In this document: positions 1-10,336 of the stretch, in pieces
Position numbering within the stretch: the stretch's first letter is position 1
How the letters are laid out: every line of letters begins with the position of its first letter
NCBI GenBank assembly: GCA_031835245.1
Contig: JAVKOQ010000048.1
Coordinates: 62,001-126,000 of the forward strand
DNA from: Balamuthia mandrillaris
Lineage: Eukaryota > Discosea > Longamoebia > Balamuthiidae
DNA length: 64,000 nt
Direction: 5' to 3'
Made by a program: the position numbers and the translations under genes
The notes under the pieces: generated by a model
The model's input: only the letters and a program-made list of their open reading frames with translations
What the model was told of the DNA's origin: nothing
Database searches by the model: none

Positions 1-702
1 GAGAGATAACAACAAGAAGGAAAAGAAGGACGTCAAGAAACAGAAACCGGAAAAGAAGGCCACCACGAACAAAAAGGAAGAACGGGAGATGGCGCCGAAG
101 AAACAGGAAGAGAAGAAAAAGGAAGGAGAAGGAAAAGAGAAGGAAAAGGAGAAAGAGAAGGAAAAAGAACAGGAAAAGGGAGCCGAAGCCTTAACAGCTG
201 CCACAAACAATATCAATCCTGCCATGTCTCTGCCGACCGAAACCTCCAACACCATTGCTCCTTCCACTCCCTCAACTGCTGTTCTTGCTGATATACATTC
301 TCCCGCAGAACTCCCTAGCAACATTCAGTTTCGTCGTCAAGCACCGGCTGCTCTCGCTCGGGAGAGCGAACAAAGAGAGTACGTTTGTTTTCTGAAAGTG
401 TTTCTGTTCTGTTAAAAGCTGTTCATCTCCGTATGTTACTCATCCTTTTGACGTTTCCTTTCAGAGGTGGCCTCTTGGTTCATCAGCAAAGAGTCTCAGC
501 ACTCATCCAAAAAAACAAAAGGATTCAACAAGAGGCGGTGAGCGCCCAATGCGCAAACGATATCCGCAGCCTTATGGAAACCCTGGAGGCAGAGTTTCTG
601 GAACCTTGGACAGCGCGACGAGTGTTCATTGAACCTGCTGACCTGGCTCTTGTGTTAGAGAGGTACTTGCAAGCTGCCCGAATGTACAATAATTCAAAAT
701 AA
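1..702 (+). CDS. 3' end of a Lys/Glu-rich basic protein (partial)
   Basis: The reading frame is open from base 2 into the left edge, so the start is missing. Exon one runs to 378. An intron 379-464 (GTACG...TTTCAG) joins in phase to an exon 465-702 ending in TAA. The N-terminal part is a Lys/Glu low-complexity tract, followed by an Ala/Thr/Pro-rich linker. The last ~80 residues look folded and helical (…LIQKNKRIQQEAVSAQ… then …MAPW-type hydrophobic heptads, ending in …RYLQAARMYNNSK). I do not recognise a family. It is convergent with the sulfurtransferase gene, with only 34 bp between the stop codons. The splice junction is inferred from phase and GT-AG ends. Confidence 0.6.
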
Positions 703-736
703 CAGTCATCTATGAGCTTTAACCATTCTTGTTTGT

Positions 737-2419
737 TCATTGGTTTCGTTGCTGAAGATGTTGTTTTGGTGTGTCCTCTCTACGAACCCATTCTGTCCAG
801 GAGCCGTCATAAACAGACACATTCTCTTCCTTGCCTAACAAATAGAGCGCCAGCGCTTCGACACACGCGGTTACACCTTTTATTGCAACAAGAAGGATTA
901 ACAAAGAGTGAGTGAAAAAAAAAAGATAACAAGAAAAGCATCTCGTACCACTTCCGCAGCTGCAAACGATATCTTTGCTCAAGTCTATTCCTCTCTTTTC
1001 AAATTCAACTTTCAGCTCGGAAGAATCTTTCAAATAGAGGATGGTCCCTCCTTCAGAAGTTGCTGTTAAAGACAGAAAAAAAGTGAGTCAACTTTGTTGA
1101 TTGGTAATACATTCAGGGTGACTGACTTGAGGGAGTGAAAAGAGCCAACATCGGAAGGGAAACACTGCCTGGGATAGACCCGCTAGGTACATTACGATAG
1201 GCTGGCTGTTGTAATTTTAGTTTTAGTTTTAGTTTTTTTTGAAGGAATGCTCCCTCAGATATTGGAGGAACTGAAGAAGAAGAAGAAGAAGAAGAAGAAG
1301 AAGAAGAAGAAGAAGAAGAAGAAGAAGAAGAAGAAGAAGAAGAACAAGAATAAGAAGAAGAAGAACAAGAAGAAGAAGAAGAAGAAAGAAGAACAAGAAG
1401 AAGAACAAGAAGAAGAACCAGAAGAAGAAGCAGAAGAAGGGAAACCGTACTTCATCTCCTCTTCCGTAGAATCTTTCTTCTTCTCTGGCATCCAGCACTT
1501 GGACGTCGTCTTTGTTCGTCAACAAGGTTAGCATCTGCTCAGCACTACGCACCAACTCAGGACGAAAGGTTGCTTTGTATTTGCCCTATTTTTTCATCAA
1601 CAGAACGTGATGAGTTGAACAACAGAGGTAAAAAAGAAAACAAAAAACTTTCAAGCACAACGGCAAAGCATTACTGAGTTGGAAGCAGAAGAGGAACGAG
1701 CGGGAACGGAAGTAATGTTCTTCGGCCAGTTCTGGAAGCCTCCCTCCAGGATGGACACCTTCTCGTGGCCAAAGATGTAAAAATTCCACCAAACCCTAGC
1801 CGATGCCACCAAGCCTACACCACCATAACACGGTCGCGGTTTAACGCAAGTGTGAAGAAAGAAGGACGGGAGAACAGGAGCAGGAGAGAAGGGAGAGGAA
1901 AAAAAGAGCAGCCAGGAAGAGATGATAGAAGAGAGCAGTGAGAAAGAGAGAAGAGAAAACGAGAGAACGAGAACAAAAGAAGAAAAGAATGAAGCGTATA
2001 GGCACAAAGAAAAGAGAAACGTAAGGAGAGGGGGTATGCGTACGGCCATCGCTGTGGTCGTAGAGAAGAATGTGGTCGTCATTGGTGATATGGTGGGCAT
2101 CCATCCATTCCTCAAACTGTGAGGCGGAACATAGCATGTGAGGGAGAGTGCTGCCTTCCTCCGCTACTTTCTCTATGTCAAAAAAGATGACCCCTGCAAA
2201 CACGCAAAAAGAAGAAAGCATCTCGTCAAAGAAAAGAACGCAAAGATCAGCAGCAGATGTGTAACGCATACCAGGGATCTGAACTTTGTGAGGTGCAGCA
2301 GGGGGCATGAGCCACGTGGCGTCGATGACAACCACCTGGTTAATGTTTTCTTCCACCCACTGGCTGCTCACAAGGAGCTGATGGCGCGGACGGCTGGCGG
2401 CTGGTGTAACGCTCTCCAT
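737..2419 (-). CDS. Two-domain rhodanese sulfurtransferase (thiosulfate / 3-mercaptopyruvate type)
   Basis: Seven exons: 2272-2419, 2044-2193, 1675-1814, 1451-1585, 1127-1205, 949-1062 and 737-876. They splice in phase to 301 residues, the usual length of mitochondrial or cytosolic MPST/TST enzymes, which move sulfane sulfur from mercaptopyruvate or thiosulfate to thiols or cyanide. The first domain begins LLVSSQWVEEN and carries IPGVIFFDIEKV, ILLYDHSDG and ARVWWNFYIFGH…ILEGG. The second has VQVLDAREE, SIPGSVSLP and the active-site loop VCSCGSGVTACV with the catalytic Cys. The loop CSCGSG is closer to MPST (CGSGVTA) than to rhodanese (CRKGVTA). The intron 1206-1450 contains a long (GAA/TTC)n repeat. 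A TGACGTCA element lies 38 bp upstream of the ATG, which supports starting at 2419. Subcellular location is not evident. Confidence 0.88.
1274..1438 (+). repeat. (GAA)n microsatellite in a sulfurtransferase intron
   Basis: About 165 bp of (AAG/GAA)n with AAC interruptions inside intron 1206-1450. Open frames on both strands here (poly-Lys, poly-Glu, poly-Leu) are by-products of the repeat. Pyrimidine on the sense strand. Confidence 0.85.
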
Positions 2420-2456
2420 AGTTCCTTTTTCTTTTTCTACATTTTTCTCCTCCTCG

Positions 2457-2464
2457 TGACGTCA
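2457..2464 (-). promoter_or_regulatory. CRE-like palindrome TGACGTCA upstream of the sulfurtransferase
   Basis: A perfect TGACGTCA lies 38 bp before the ATG at 2419. The surrounding 14-mer CTCGTGACGTCATG recurs identically upstream of the channel gene at 61892-61905, in the same orientation relative to the gene. bZIP proteins of the ATF/CREB class bind this octamer in other eukaryotes. A role here is inference. Confidence 0.5.
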
Positions 2465-2722
2465 TGGACTTACCATATGAATTGCGATTGGATGGGCATG
2501 TGCAAATTGAGATCGATCCTGTCCTTCCCCCATTGGATGGAGGTTGCCACGTGATCCCTTTACTTCTTTGCCTGGCCTGAGGATGAGGCCCTCATTCTGG
2601 CAGAGAGCTAGTTCGGCTGGGTCAAGAGGACGGGGGAAGAAGTTGAAGGTGACGCGCTCTCCCTCTTGCATCACGAGGCTCACGGCGGCATAGTGGGGTC
2701 CTTGCGTTTGGATGCTCTTCAT
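2462..2722 (-). CDS. Possible orphan exon or small gene
   Basis: An open frame of 86 codons begins ATGAAGAGCATCC and encodes a hydrophilic peptide with FNFFPRPLDPAEL and PGKEVKGSRG. It is followed at 2473 by a textbook donor (ATG|GTAAGT). An in-frame stop lies just upstream of the ATG, so an upstream exon would have to join within a few bases of it. It could be a separate small gene, a distal exon of the membrane protein to its right, or an untranslated or alternative first exon of the sulfurtransferase. The last is less likely, because a promoter-like TGACGTCA element lies between them and no good in-phase acceptor is seen. No family recognised. Confidence 0.3.
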   Translation of the reverse strand: MKSIQTQGPHYAAVSLVMQEGERVTFNFFPRPLDPAELALCQNEGLILRPGKEVKGSRGNLHPMGEGQDRSQFAHAHPIAIHMVSP

Positions 2723-2995
2723 GTTGTGAATGCCTGTCTAGAGCTCTCCTTACAAATGTCCTGCCGCGTTGCCATTACGAGAATAGACAGAGCAGAGCAA
2801 GAAAAGCAAAACAGCAACGAAACGAAGCTCTGTGGATGTGGACGCGGTCTGCTCTCTCTTGTTCTTCTTTCTGGTCAAGAGAGGGGTGATGCAGGGTGGT
2901 AAGAAAAGCTCAGGAAGAGAAGATGATATAATATCTTCTTTTTTTTTTTCAAGGAAAGAACGAAATTATGCACAAAGAAAGAAAGGGGAGTAACC

Positions 2996-4104
2996 TCACC
3001 AACAATAGCTGACCACCGTCCAAACAAGCCACCACATGCCGTACATCACCACTGAATTGGCAAATATCGCAATGTCACTGTTCCGGCCATGCCTGTGAAC
3101 AGCAGCCACGCATTCCTTGTTCTGGGAGTAAATTGTGAAGGCCAAGCCGGCCAGCGCAAAGAGCCCCCAGTAACACAGCTGAAGCAGTCCCATGAAGAAC
3201 AACCTCACAGAAGCAGAAACGAATCTATGAGGATTGGTGTCTTGTGGTAGCTGAAGTTGGTGAAGCACAGATGAAGAAGAAGCAGAAGGAGGAAGAAGCT
3301 CGTTGTAGTAGTAGAGTTGGTCAAAGGAGAGAGCGCCGTGGAAGGAGTAGAGGAAGGCAAGGAAGCAAAGAAGAAGGAAAACATTGAGGAGGCGGTATCT
3401 TCTGAACACCATGTAATGCACGATGAAGAGGCCCACAGCGAGCAGAGCCAACAACCAGCGAGCAATATTCCATGTCCAACGCAAGCATGTAACCCAAAGC
3501 GTCTCTGCGTAACGCAACTCTTGCAGCAGTCGCTCCTCTTGCGTTAGTACTCTTGGATGTTGAATATTGGGTTTGTCATTGTTACTGTGCAGAGTAGAGT
3601 TGTTGCTGTTTGCTGTTGGGGTGGTAGTAGTAGAAGAAGAAGAAGAAGAAGAAGAGGAGAAGAAGAGAACCACCATACGAAGGCCGCAACGATACAAGTA
3701 AGGGCAACGAATAGAAAGAGGTTTCGTCTTCTATTATAAGGAGAGCTGCACATGCAAAGGCCGATGGACGAAGCGATGTAGAGTGCTAACGGCAAGCCCA
3801 AGAATTCTGCTGAAGTACTGCTGGCTTTATTTTTGCTGCTGACGTTGAAAGAGGAAGAGAACCAGGAGGTAGCGAAGCCCAACACCAAGAACGCGAGGAA
3901 GGAGAAAAAGAGGTTGCGGCCTCGGTGGCGCCGTGGACTGAGGCAGACAAAAACCGCAGAGGTGAGAAACAGAAGCGCAAAGGGAACGAACAACGGCTGT
4001 CCTGCAACCGGTTCAAAGTGGTCGTGGTAGCTGTCGTTGTTGCCGAAGCTGCTGCCGCCGGGCGGAGAGAGCAACTGCTCAAGGCCAGCCCTGTCGACCA
4101 TTGT
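2996..4104 (-). CDS. Multi-pass membrane protein, family unknown
   Basis: Two overlapping frames form one gene read leftwards from ATG 4104 (MVDRAGLEQLLSPPGG). The first half has about four hydrophobic helices separated by short basic loops (SPRRHRGRN, SSPYNRRRN). The second half has a hydrophilic stretch (NIQHPRVLTQEERLLQEL) and about four more helices, ending VVSYCW. A pyrimidine-rich intron must join the frames between about 3595 and 3695. Plausible donors are GTATCG or GTATGG and plausible acceptors CCAACAG or GCACAG, but I cannot choose between them. The repeated motif of two RRRN-type loops hints at an internal duplication. The stop overlaps a possible donor (TTG|GTGAGG at 2997), so a further 3' exon cannot be excluded. 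No known transporter or receptor signature is visible. Confidence 0.6.
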
Positions 4105-4402
4105 TCCTCTCTGATGGGACACACGACAATGAAGGGGGTCCTTTTTTTTTGCTGCGTAACAGTGCAATTTTTCTCGATATTTAGCCAAAATTATCGAAAA
4201 ATGAGGATTTTTTCATAGAATATCGACGATAGTTGACCGAGACTCGGTTACCAGAAATATTAGCTATAAAGCTTCGGTGAAATGAACTTCCGGGAAAGAA
4301 GCTAAGGCTTGTCTCCTCCCGCAACAAGCCTGTTGGCAAAACAAAAAGAACAAGTGGGTCAAGGTTGATCAAGCATAGTAAGAGAGCTCTTCGTCGTGAA
4401 AT

Positions 4403-5849
4403 ATGTCTGAGAACAGCGACTTATTGGCGGCTGCATTCTCCAAGGTGATGGGAGATGCGCATAACATCCTCTCCATGAAGGACTTTACGGATACTTCTGG
4501 CCGTCCAGCCGTATGTCCAGTCTCCTCTTTGGTGTTGTTTTTTTTTTTTCTCTCTTACCTCACACTCTCTTCCAAAGGGGCCTGGAGACAGCTTTGACTT
4601 GCTCGCTTGCCACGAGCAATTTTTCATGAGTGGCCCGGTGGGAGCCGCTGAGGCCTCCTCTTCTTCTTCCTCCTCCTCGTACTCTTCCTACTACTCTTCC
4701 GAGGAGTTGGCAGGAGGCAGCATGCCCCTCTTCGCCAAGACCCTCACCGGCAAGACCATAACCCTCTCCGTGGACTCCTCCGACACCATCGAGGTGGTCA
4801 AGCTGAAAATACAGGACAAGGAGGGCATTCCCCCCGACCAACAACGCCTCATCTTTGCCGGCATGCAGCTGGAAGACGGGAGGACCCTGGCTGACTACAA
4901 TATTCAGAAGGAGAGCACCATTCACCTGGTGCTAAGGCTGAGGGGAGGGGGCTGCCCCACCTCCGTCGTGGACCAACGCCTGCTGGACCCCCAGTACGAC
5001 TTTGACTTTACCCACCTGAGGGACGACGGCACCGAGTACCGCCGTGGCCGCTTCGTCTATCGTCGCCCTTACGGATGGCAACGCATTGCGCTGAGGGTGA
5101 AAGGCAAGTATGGCCGCAGAGGGTCGGGCGATGAGGACGATGGTTGGTTGGGCTCTGGAGGGCACAGGACGCACTCTGACTCGGGAGAGTGGCCGGTGGC
5201 TTACCACGGTACGGCCAGGCACAACGCTCACTCCATCGCCGAGGATGGCTTCTTGTTGAGCAAGGGCCAGCGCTTCCTCTTTGGCAGAGGCATCTACTGC
5301 ACGCCTGACGTCGATGTGGCCGCTCTCTACGCCCAGCAGTTCACCTACAAGGGAGCGACGTACCAGATCGTCTTTCAGAACAGAGTCTGCCCTGACTCGT
5401 TGGTAAGGATTGAGAAGGAGCAGACTGGAGTTGGGGAGTATTGGGTAGTAGGCGAGGAGAAGCACATTCGTCCTTATGGCATTCTCATCCGCAAAGTATC
5501 TTCTTCTACTTCTACTACTTCCACTACTTCCACTTCCTATTCTGTGTCTTCTACTACTTCGACTACCACAACTTCCACTACCACTACTTCTTCGACTACC
5601 AGCTCTAGTGGAGGACAGACTTATTGGCAATGGCGTGATGATGCTTGTTGGAGGGACTATGCTGCTGATGTGAGCGACGCTTTGGAACAAGCAGTCTCCT
5701 CTGGAGCGAATACCTACACCCACACGGTAGGCTCCACCACCTACGTTATCGACTGTCTCAACAAAACGCAAACAAACCAAAGAACGGGCTACCAACGCGC
5801 TGTTCGTCCTCCTCTTCCCGCTTCGCCCTCTTCCACTTCTTCCTCCTGA
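4403..5849 (+). CDS. Ubiquitin fused to an ADP-ribosyltransferase-like domain
   Basis: Exons 4403-4510 and 4578-5849 (phase 0) encode 459 residues. After a Ser-rich linker, residues ~85-160 are an almost complete ubiquitin ([38 protein letters not shown]) ending in LRLRGG. Lys6, 11, 27, 29, 33 and 63 are kept, but Lys48 is Met (FAGMQLEDG). Residues ~162-320 carry a PARP/ART-like pattern: [19 protein letters not shown] (conserved His), [18 protein letters not shown] (conserved Tyr) and a final strand [12 protein letters not shown]. The tail is Ser/Thr-rich. Because LRLRGG is intact before GCP, a deubiquitinase could release a K48-less ubiquitin from the ART part. The ubiquitin call is certain. 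The ART call rests on motif order, and catalytic competence is not proven because the third active-site residue is unclear. Confidence 0.8.
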
Positions 5850-6032
5850 TACTTGCCGCATCTTTTTACAATAATTTGTGATATTTCCAAAATGTTAAAT
5901 AATTACAGAATCTTTGATTTTTGAGTGGTAGATCTAGATCTTCTTTGATTTTCATTGGGTAGCCAAATGAAATATTCACTGAAAAACAATGATAATTGAA
6001 AAAACGAACGAAAATCGCAAAAGAAAAGAAGA

Positions 6033-7533
6033 ATGAAGCAAGAAGAGAACGAAGAGACATTATACAACCAAGTGAAACAATTTGCCGAAGAATGGACTCA
6101 AGAAGAACGTGACTTGTATTCTTCCAACTCCTCCACAAGGAACAGCTGGAAGACTTTCACTTGGGACGAGCCTCTCACGCGACAACAACGCAGCTTGATA
6201 CACGACTGGGCTGAAAAGTTTGGCATTCACCATTTCTCTTCCGGCAATAGAAAGAACAGAAGGATCAGCATCAGGGCTCCGTTTCATGGGTTGCCGCAAG
6301 CACGCTTTGACTCGTCGCTTAAACGCTGGACTCACAGTTTTGTTTCTTTCTTTCTTGTCGTTTCTCTCTCTCTCTCTCTCGTTTGTTTGGAGTTTTAGTT
6401 TGTGCTAACAATAAAAAAAAGTCTCAGTGAGCTCTTTAGAAGAGGAATATGCCAATGCAGCACTGCATAAGGACAAGTTTGTGGTGGCCTCATTTAACGT
6501 CCTTTTTGATATCAACATGGGAGGAGACTATGACCTGGCTGCTCTGCTTTACACCGAACAACGAAGACCTCATATTTTCTCTCTTTTAGGTTTCTTTTTT
6601 CTTTTTCTTTTTTTGCTTTCTTCTTGTTCTTGTACTTCTTCATCTTCTTGTTCTTCCTTTTCTTCTTCTTCTTCTTCTTGTTCTTCTTCTTCTTCTTCTT
6701 CTTCTTCTTCTTGTACTTCTTCTTCTTGTTCTTCTTCTTCTTGTTCTTCTTCTTCTTCTTCTTGTTCTTCTTCTTCTTCTTGTTCTTCTTCTTCTTCTTC
6801 TTGTTCTTCTTGTTCTTCTTGTTCTTCTTCTTCCTTCCTTCCTTCCTTCCTTCCTTCCTTCCTTCCTTCCTTCCTTCCTTCCTTCCTTCCTTCCTTCCTT
6901 CCTTTTTCTTATGTTTATTATCTCAACATAGAAAAGACTGAGGCTGATGTCATAGCATTACAGGAAGTCACCCCCGAGTTTCATAAACTTTTATTAGAAC
7001 AACCTTGGTTCGTTGTGCTCGTTTGTTGGTTTTCTTTCCTGCTTTCTTATCTTTAAAAAAAATAGGATAAAAGATCGGTATTTTGTGTCAGATATAACAG
7101 GATGGACGGTAACGCCAACTGGAAACTTGCTTCTCTCAACGTTTCCTTTTCGTCGACTATGTATTCGTGTATATTCTCCTCCTGATCGAAAATCTATGTT
7201 ACTAGGAGGTACGTTATTGCTCTTCTTCTTTTTCTTCACCCTTATGCTTTGTCTTGTTAACGACTCTCAAAACAACAGAAGTGCGCATACGTCCAAAAGA
7301 ACGAAACAAAGAAGCAAAGACTTTATCCATAGCAGCTGTTCACTGGAAAGCTGGAAAACAAGATACATTCGCACCCATTCGGGCGATGGAAATACATGAA
7401 ACGATCTGTTTTCAACGGGCAGGACTTCTTGCTTCCTCTTATCCAGTACCAGAAAACACAGTAAAAGCAACAGAAGGAGAGGCAAGCGAAGCGAAAGAAA
7501 ACACAGCTGGAGGAGGAGGAGGAGAAGAAGAAG

Positions 7534-7588
<55 letters not shown>

Positions 7589-8183
7589 CACAATAGTGGG
7601 AAATGAAAAAGAAGAAGACAAATGGCCAAAAGACAAAGTCGTTTTGTTGATAGGAGATTGTAACTTTAAGAGGGACGAATGTCATGAGGAGCTGGAGGAA
7701 CATTACGACGATGCTTGGGTGAGGCTTCATCCGGATGATGCTGGGTACACATATGACCTTGACAAGAACCCTATTGCTAGTCTCGTTTCCAACACAGTTA
7801 CACAAGGTTCGGTTGTGTTCCTTTATAGTCTCTTTATTGTACTTTTCTTTTTCTTTTTCTGCTTCGGTCTGAAGCAATTCTTATTTTTCTTCTTTTTTGT
7901 ATCGTTATTGTTTTTCTCTTCTTTTTTTAAAAAATAACAACCGTATGTAAAAACAGTAAAGGGTACGACAGGAACGAGTTGTCGCTTCGATCGTATTTTG
8001 TTGGGCAAACGTAAAAACAAAGAAGAGAATGCAGCCACTCGCACCTTCGAGCCGCTTTCGATCGAAATGTTAGGCACCGAGCCCGTTTTCTTTGTTCCCG
8101 ATGAGGAAGACCCCCAAAAGCAACGAGCCATCTTTGCCAGCGACCACTTTGGCCTACGCGCCGGCTTCTCCTCTCTTGCATGA
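6033..8183 (+). CDS. R3H domain plus endonuclease/exonuclease/phosphatase protein (TDP2-like)
   Basis: Six exons: 6033-6336, 6428-6589, 6932-7007, 7066-7208, 7279-7806 and 7957-8183. They splice in phase to 479 residues. Residues ~50-95 fit R3H, a single-stranded nucleic-acid binding module (RSLIHDWAEKFGIHHFSSG…RRISI). The remainder is a metal-dependent EEP phosphodiesterase: VASFNVLFD, ADVIALQEV (metal-binding Glu ~167), YFVSDITGW, VVLLIGDCNF, CRFDRILLG and a final SDHFGLRA. That motif set and the IALQEV/GD.NF spacing resemble tyrosyl-DNA phosphodiesterase 2, which clears topoisomerase II adducts, but other EEP enzymes (deadenylases, Mg-dependent nucleases) fit nearly as well. A polyglutamine run of ~17 residues interrupts the domain before the GDCNF strand. 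Intron 2 holds long (TTC)n and (TTCC)n repeats. Confidence 0.8.
6590..6931 (+). repeat. Intronic (TTC)n then (TTCC)n microsatellite
   Basis: The second intron of the EEP gene is almost wholly (TTC)n with TTG interruptions (about 6625-6836), then perfect (TTCC)n (about 6836-6905). The acceptor CATAG is at 6927-6931. Pyrimidines are on the sense strand. Confidence 0.85.
7536..7587 (+). repeat. Coding (CAA)n polyglutamine tract
   Basis: A perfect CAA array inside the fifth exon of the EEP gene gives about 17 Gln after a Glu run. It sits in a loop between core motifs of the nuclease domain, and no frame is broken. Confidence 0.85.
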
Positions 8184-8443
8184 AACCCAAACATCACCAA
8201 ACAAATAAATAAATAAAACAATAAAAAATAAAAAACAAAAAAAGAGCAACTTGTGCAGAAAAGAGTGACGATTACTGCAGCTGTTGTGCAGCAGAGGTGC
8301 TCGAACAGCGCAACAATTTCTTTCAATTTTCGTCCAGTTTTCTGCTTTATAAAAAAGAAAAATTAAGAAAGATTAAATTTATTTTTTTTGGTGGTCGTTG
8401 TGTCCTTCTTTTCAACAGTAGTAAGCTTTCGTTCTGGAGACCA

Positions 8444-10157
8444 ATGGGGAGCAGCACGCCAACAGTAGCAGAGGGTCAGCACCAAAGCATGCAGCATCCA
8501 ATGTATTATAGGGTGCCTTCACCGTTGAAAGAGGTCCATGGCGCCATTGCGAACTCGGATACCCTGCGCTCCTTGACTGCTGGGGCTGTTGCTGGTTCCT
8601 TCCTTCTTCTCCTTACTTCTCGCTTCCTCTTGACCTCTTGCTTCATTTTCGTTCTTCTTCCTTTTCTTCATGCTTCGTCGTTTTCTCCTTCACCTTCTTC
8701 TCCTTCTTTTCCTTCTTCTCCTTCTTTCTACTTCCTCTTCTTCTCCTTTCTCCTTTCTCCTTGTTCTCCTTTCTCCTTTCTCCTTCTCCTTGTTCTCCTT
8801 CTCCTTCTCCTTCCTCCTTCCTCCTTCCTCCTTCCTCCTTCCTCCTTCCTTTCCTTCTTCCCCTTCCTCCTTCCTCTTCCTCCTTCCTCCTTCCTCCTTC
8901 CTCCTTCCTCCTTCCTCCTTCCTCCTTCCTCCTTCCTCCTTCCTTTCCTCCTTCCTCCTTCCTCCTTCCTCCTTTCCTTCCTTTCCTTCCCCTCCTTCCT
9001 CCTTCCTCCTTCCTCCTTCCTCCTTCCTCCTTCCTCCTTCCTCCTTCCTCCTTCCTTTCCTCCTTCCTTCCTCTCCTCCTTCTCCTTTCCTTCTCCTTTC
9101 TCTCCTTGTTCTCCTTCTCCTTCTCCGTCCTCCTCCTGCTCTCCTGTTTAACCCAACCTCAACAAAATAAAAGGTATGTTAGAGCGAATATTAAGCTACC
9201 CGATAGAGACCAGCAAGGTGAAGCTCCAAAACACCAACATCTCTCTCTCCGCTTTCTCCCTGCTGTACTCTCAAACGCTGCGTGAGGGAGGCATGCTGTC
9301 CTTCTACAGAGGCTTCTTGCCCTCCGTCTTTGCCCGCTCCTTTCAGCACTCTCTTCGTTTTGGCATCACACAGGCTAACAGCCGGTTGTTACCTCATTCC
9401 TCAAATAGGGCAACGAACCAGTTGCTTGGCGGTATCGTCTAGCCTTTCCACGTCCTTCTTCCTCTTTGCTACTCCTTCTTCTCTCCGCTCCTCTGTTTCT
9501 TCCTATATGGATGATCTTTCAACCCAGCTCACTGGGTTTGGAACAGGAATGATAGCAGGAGTGGTGGATTCTCTGGTGATGAGTCCATTCGAGACGGTCA
9601 AGACAAGGACGCAAGCCACCGGGCGACGATTTAGAACCGTTGCTGTGGAGTTATACCATGAGGATGGAGTCCATGCATACTATAGGGGAATCACCGCAAC
9701 CATCCTCCGTCAAACTGCAAACTTGGGTCTGCGCTTCAGCCTCTTTGCTTACTTTGAACAGTCGCTCTCACGTTTGCAACGACATTCTTCAACAACAAAC
9801 ACAACAACATTGTCATCCACTCCTCCTCGTTGGCATTCGTTTGTGGCAGGGGCATTGGCAGGAGCAGTAAGCGCTTACTTTACCAATCCATTCGACCTCG
9901 TTAAAACTCGTGTACAGGCAACAACAACAACCCCTTCATCTTCCACTTTTTCCCAAGTTGCAGAGCGCAAACGTGGAAATAAGGTGATGAGCATTCGGGA
10001 GGCTGTGAAGATGATCGATGGACAAAAGGGAGGCCACCGATGGCAGAAATGGTTTAGAGGGGCGTGGACCAGGGTTCTTCAACAAACGCCCAGCGTGGCC
10101 GTCAGCTTCTTTCTCTATCGCTCCATCGAGGCGTTCTTCACGCCCGCAAAAACCTGA
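8444..10157 (+). CDS. Mitochondrial carrier family protein
   Basis: Exons 8444-8594, 9174-9431 and 9547-10157 splice in phase to 339 residues. Three tandem repeats each carry the carrier signature Px[DE]xx[KR]x[KR]xQ in some form: SYPIETSKVKLQ, MSPFETVKTRTQ and TNPFDLVKTRVQ. Each is followed by a matrix helix and by FYRGFLP, YYRGITATILRQ or WFRGAWTRVLQQ. Glycine-rich helix starts (TAGAVAG, GTGMIAGVV, VAGALAGAV) match the even-numbered helices. Such proteins swap metabolites across the inner mitochondrial membrane. The substrate contact residues do not match one class clearly enough to name it. The first intron (579 nt) is a degenerate (TCCT)n array that splits the first repeat just before its signature. 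Confidence 0.9.
8680..9145 (+). repeat. Intronic (TCCT)n/(TTC)n polypyrimidine array
   Basis: Nearly all of the first intron of the mitochondrial carrier gene is a degenerate tandem array of TCCT, CCTCCTT and TTCTCC units. It is pyrimidine on the sense strand and ends about 28 nt before the acceptor. Confidence 0.85.
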
Positions 10158-10336
10158 TAATAAATGAGAAAAGTTTTTTATGTATAGATAGATACGAGAT
10201 AAGCCACGAGATTAGACAAGAGAGAGGACATGAGCCTGGATAAGAGCCTGGACATGAGAGCGGAATTTAAGGTAGACACGAGGCATATATTAAGGTAGAC
10301 ATGAGAGAGGAACAAAAAAAAGAGAAAGAAAAAAAA

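Noticed and set aside
1229-1555. Open frames of poly-Lys, poly-Glu or poly-Leu on both strands
   Set aside because: They are produced by the (GAA)n repeat and lie in an intron of the sulfurtransferase gene, whose exons on both sides join in phase.
2462-2722. 5' exon of the sulfurtransferase
   Set aside because: The acceptor needed (TATGGAG|AGC) is poor, the protein from ATG 2419 already has full family length, and a promoter-like element lies between.
3544-3697. Frameshifted pseudogene at the membrane protein
   Set aside because: The two frames can be joined by a pyrimidine-rich GT-AG intron, so no frameshift needs to be assumed.
8297-9285. Large Leu/Pro/Ser/Phe frames over the TCCT array
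   Set aside because: Intron of the mitochondrial carrier gene. The carrier motif TAGAVAG|GMLERILSYPIE is restored only when this stretch is removed.
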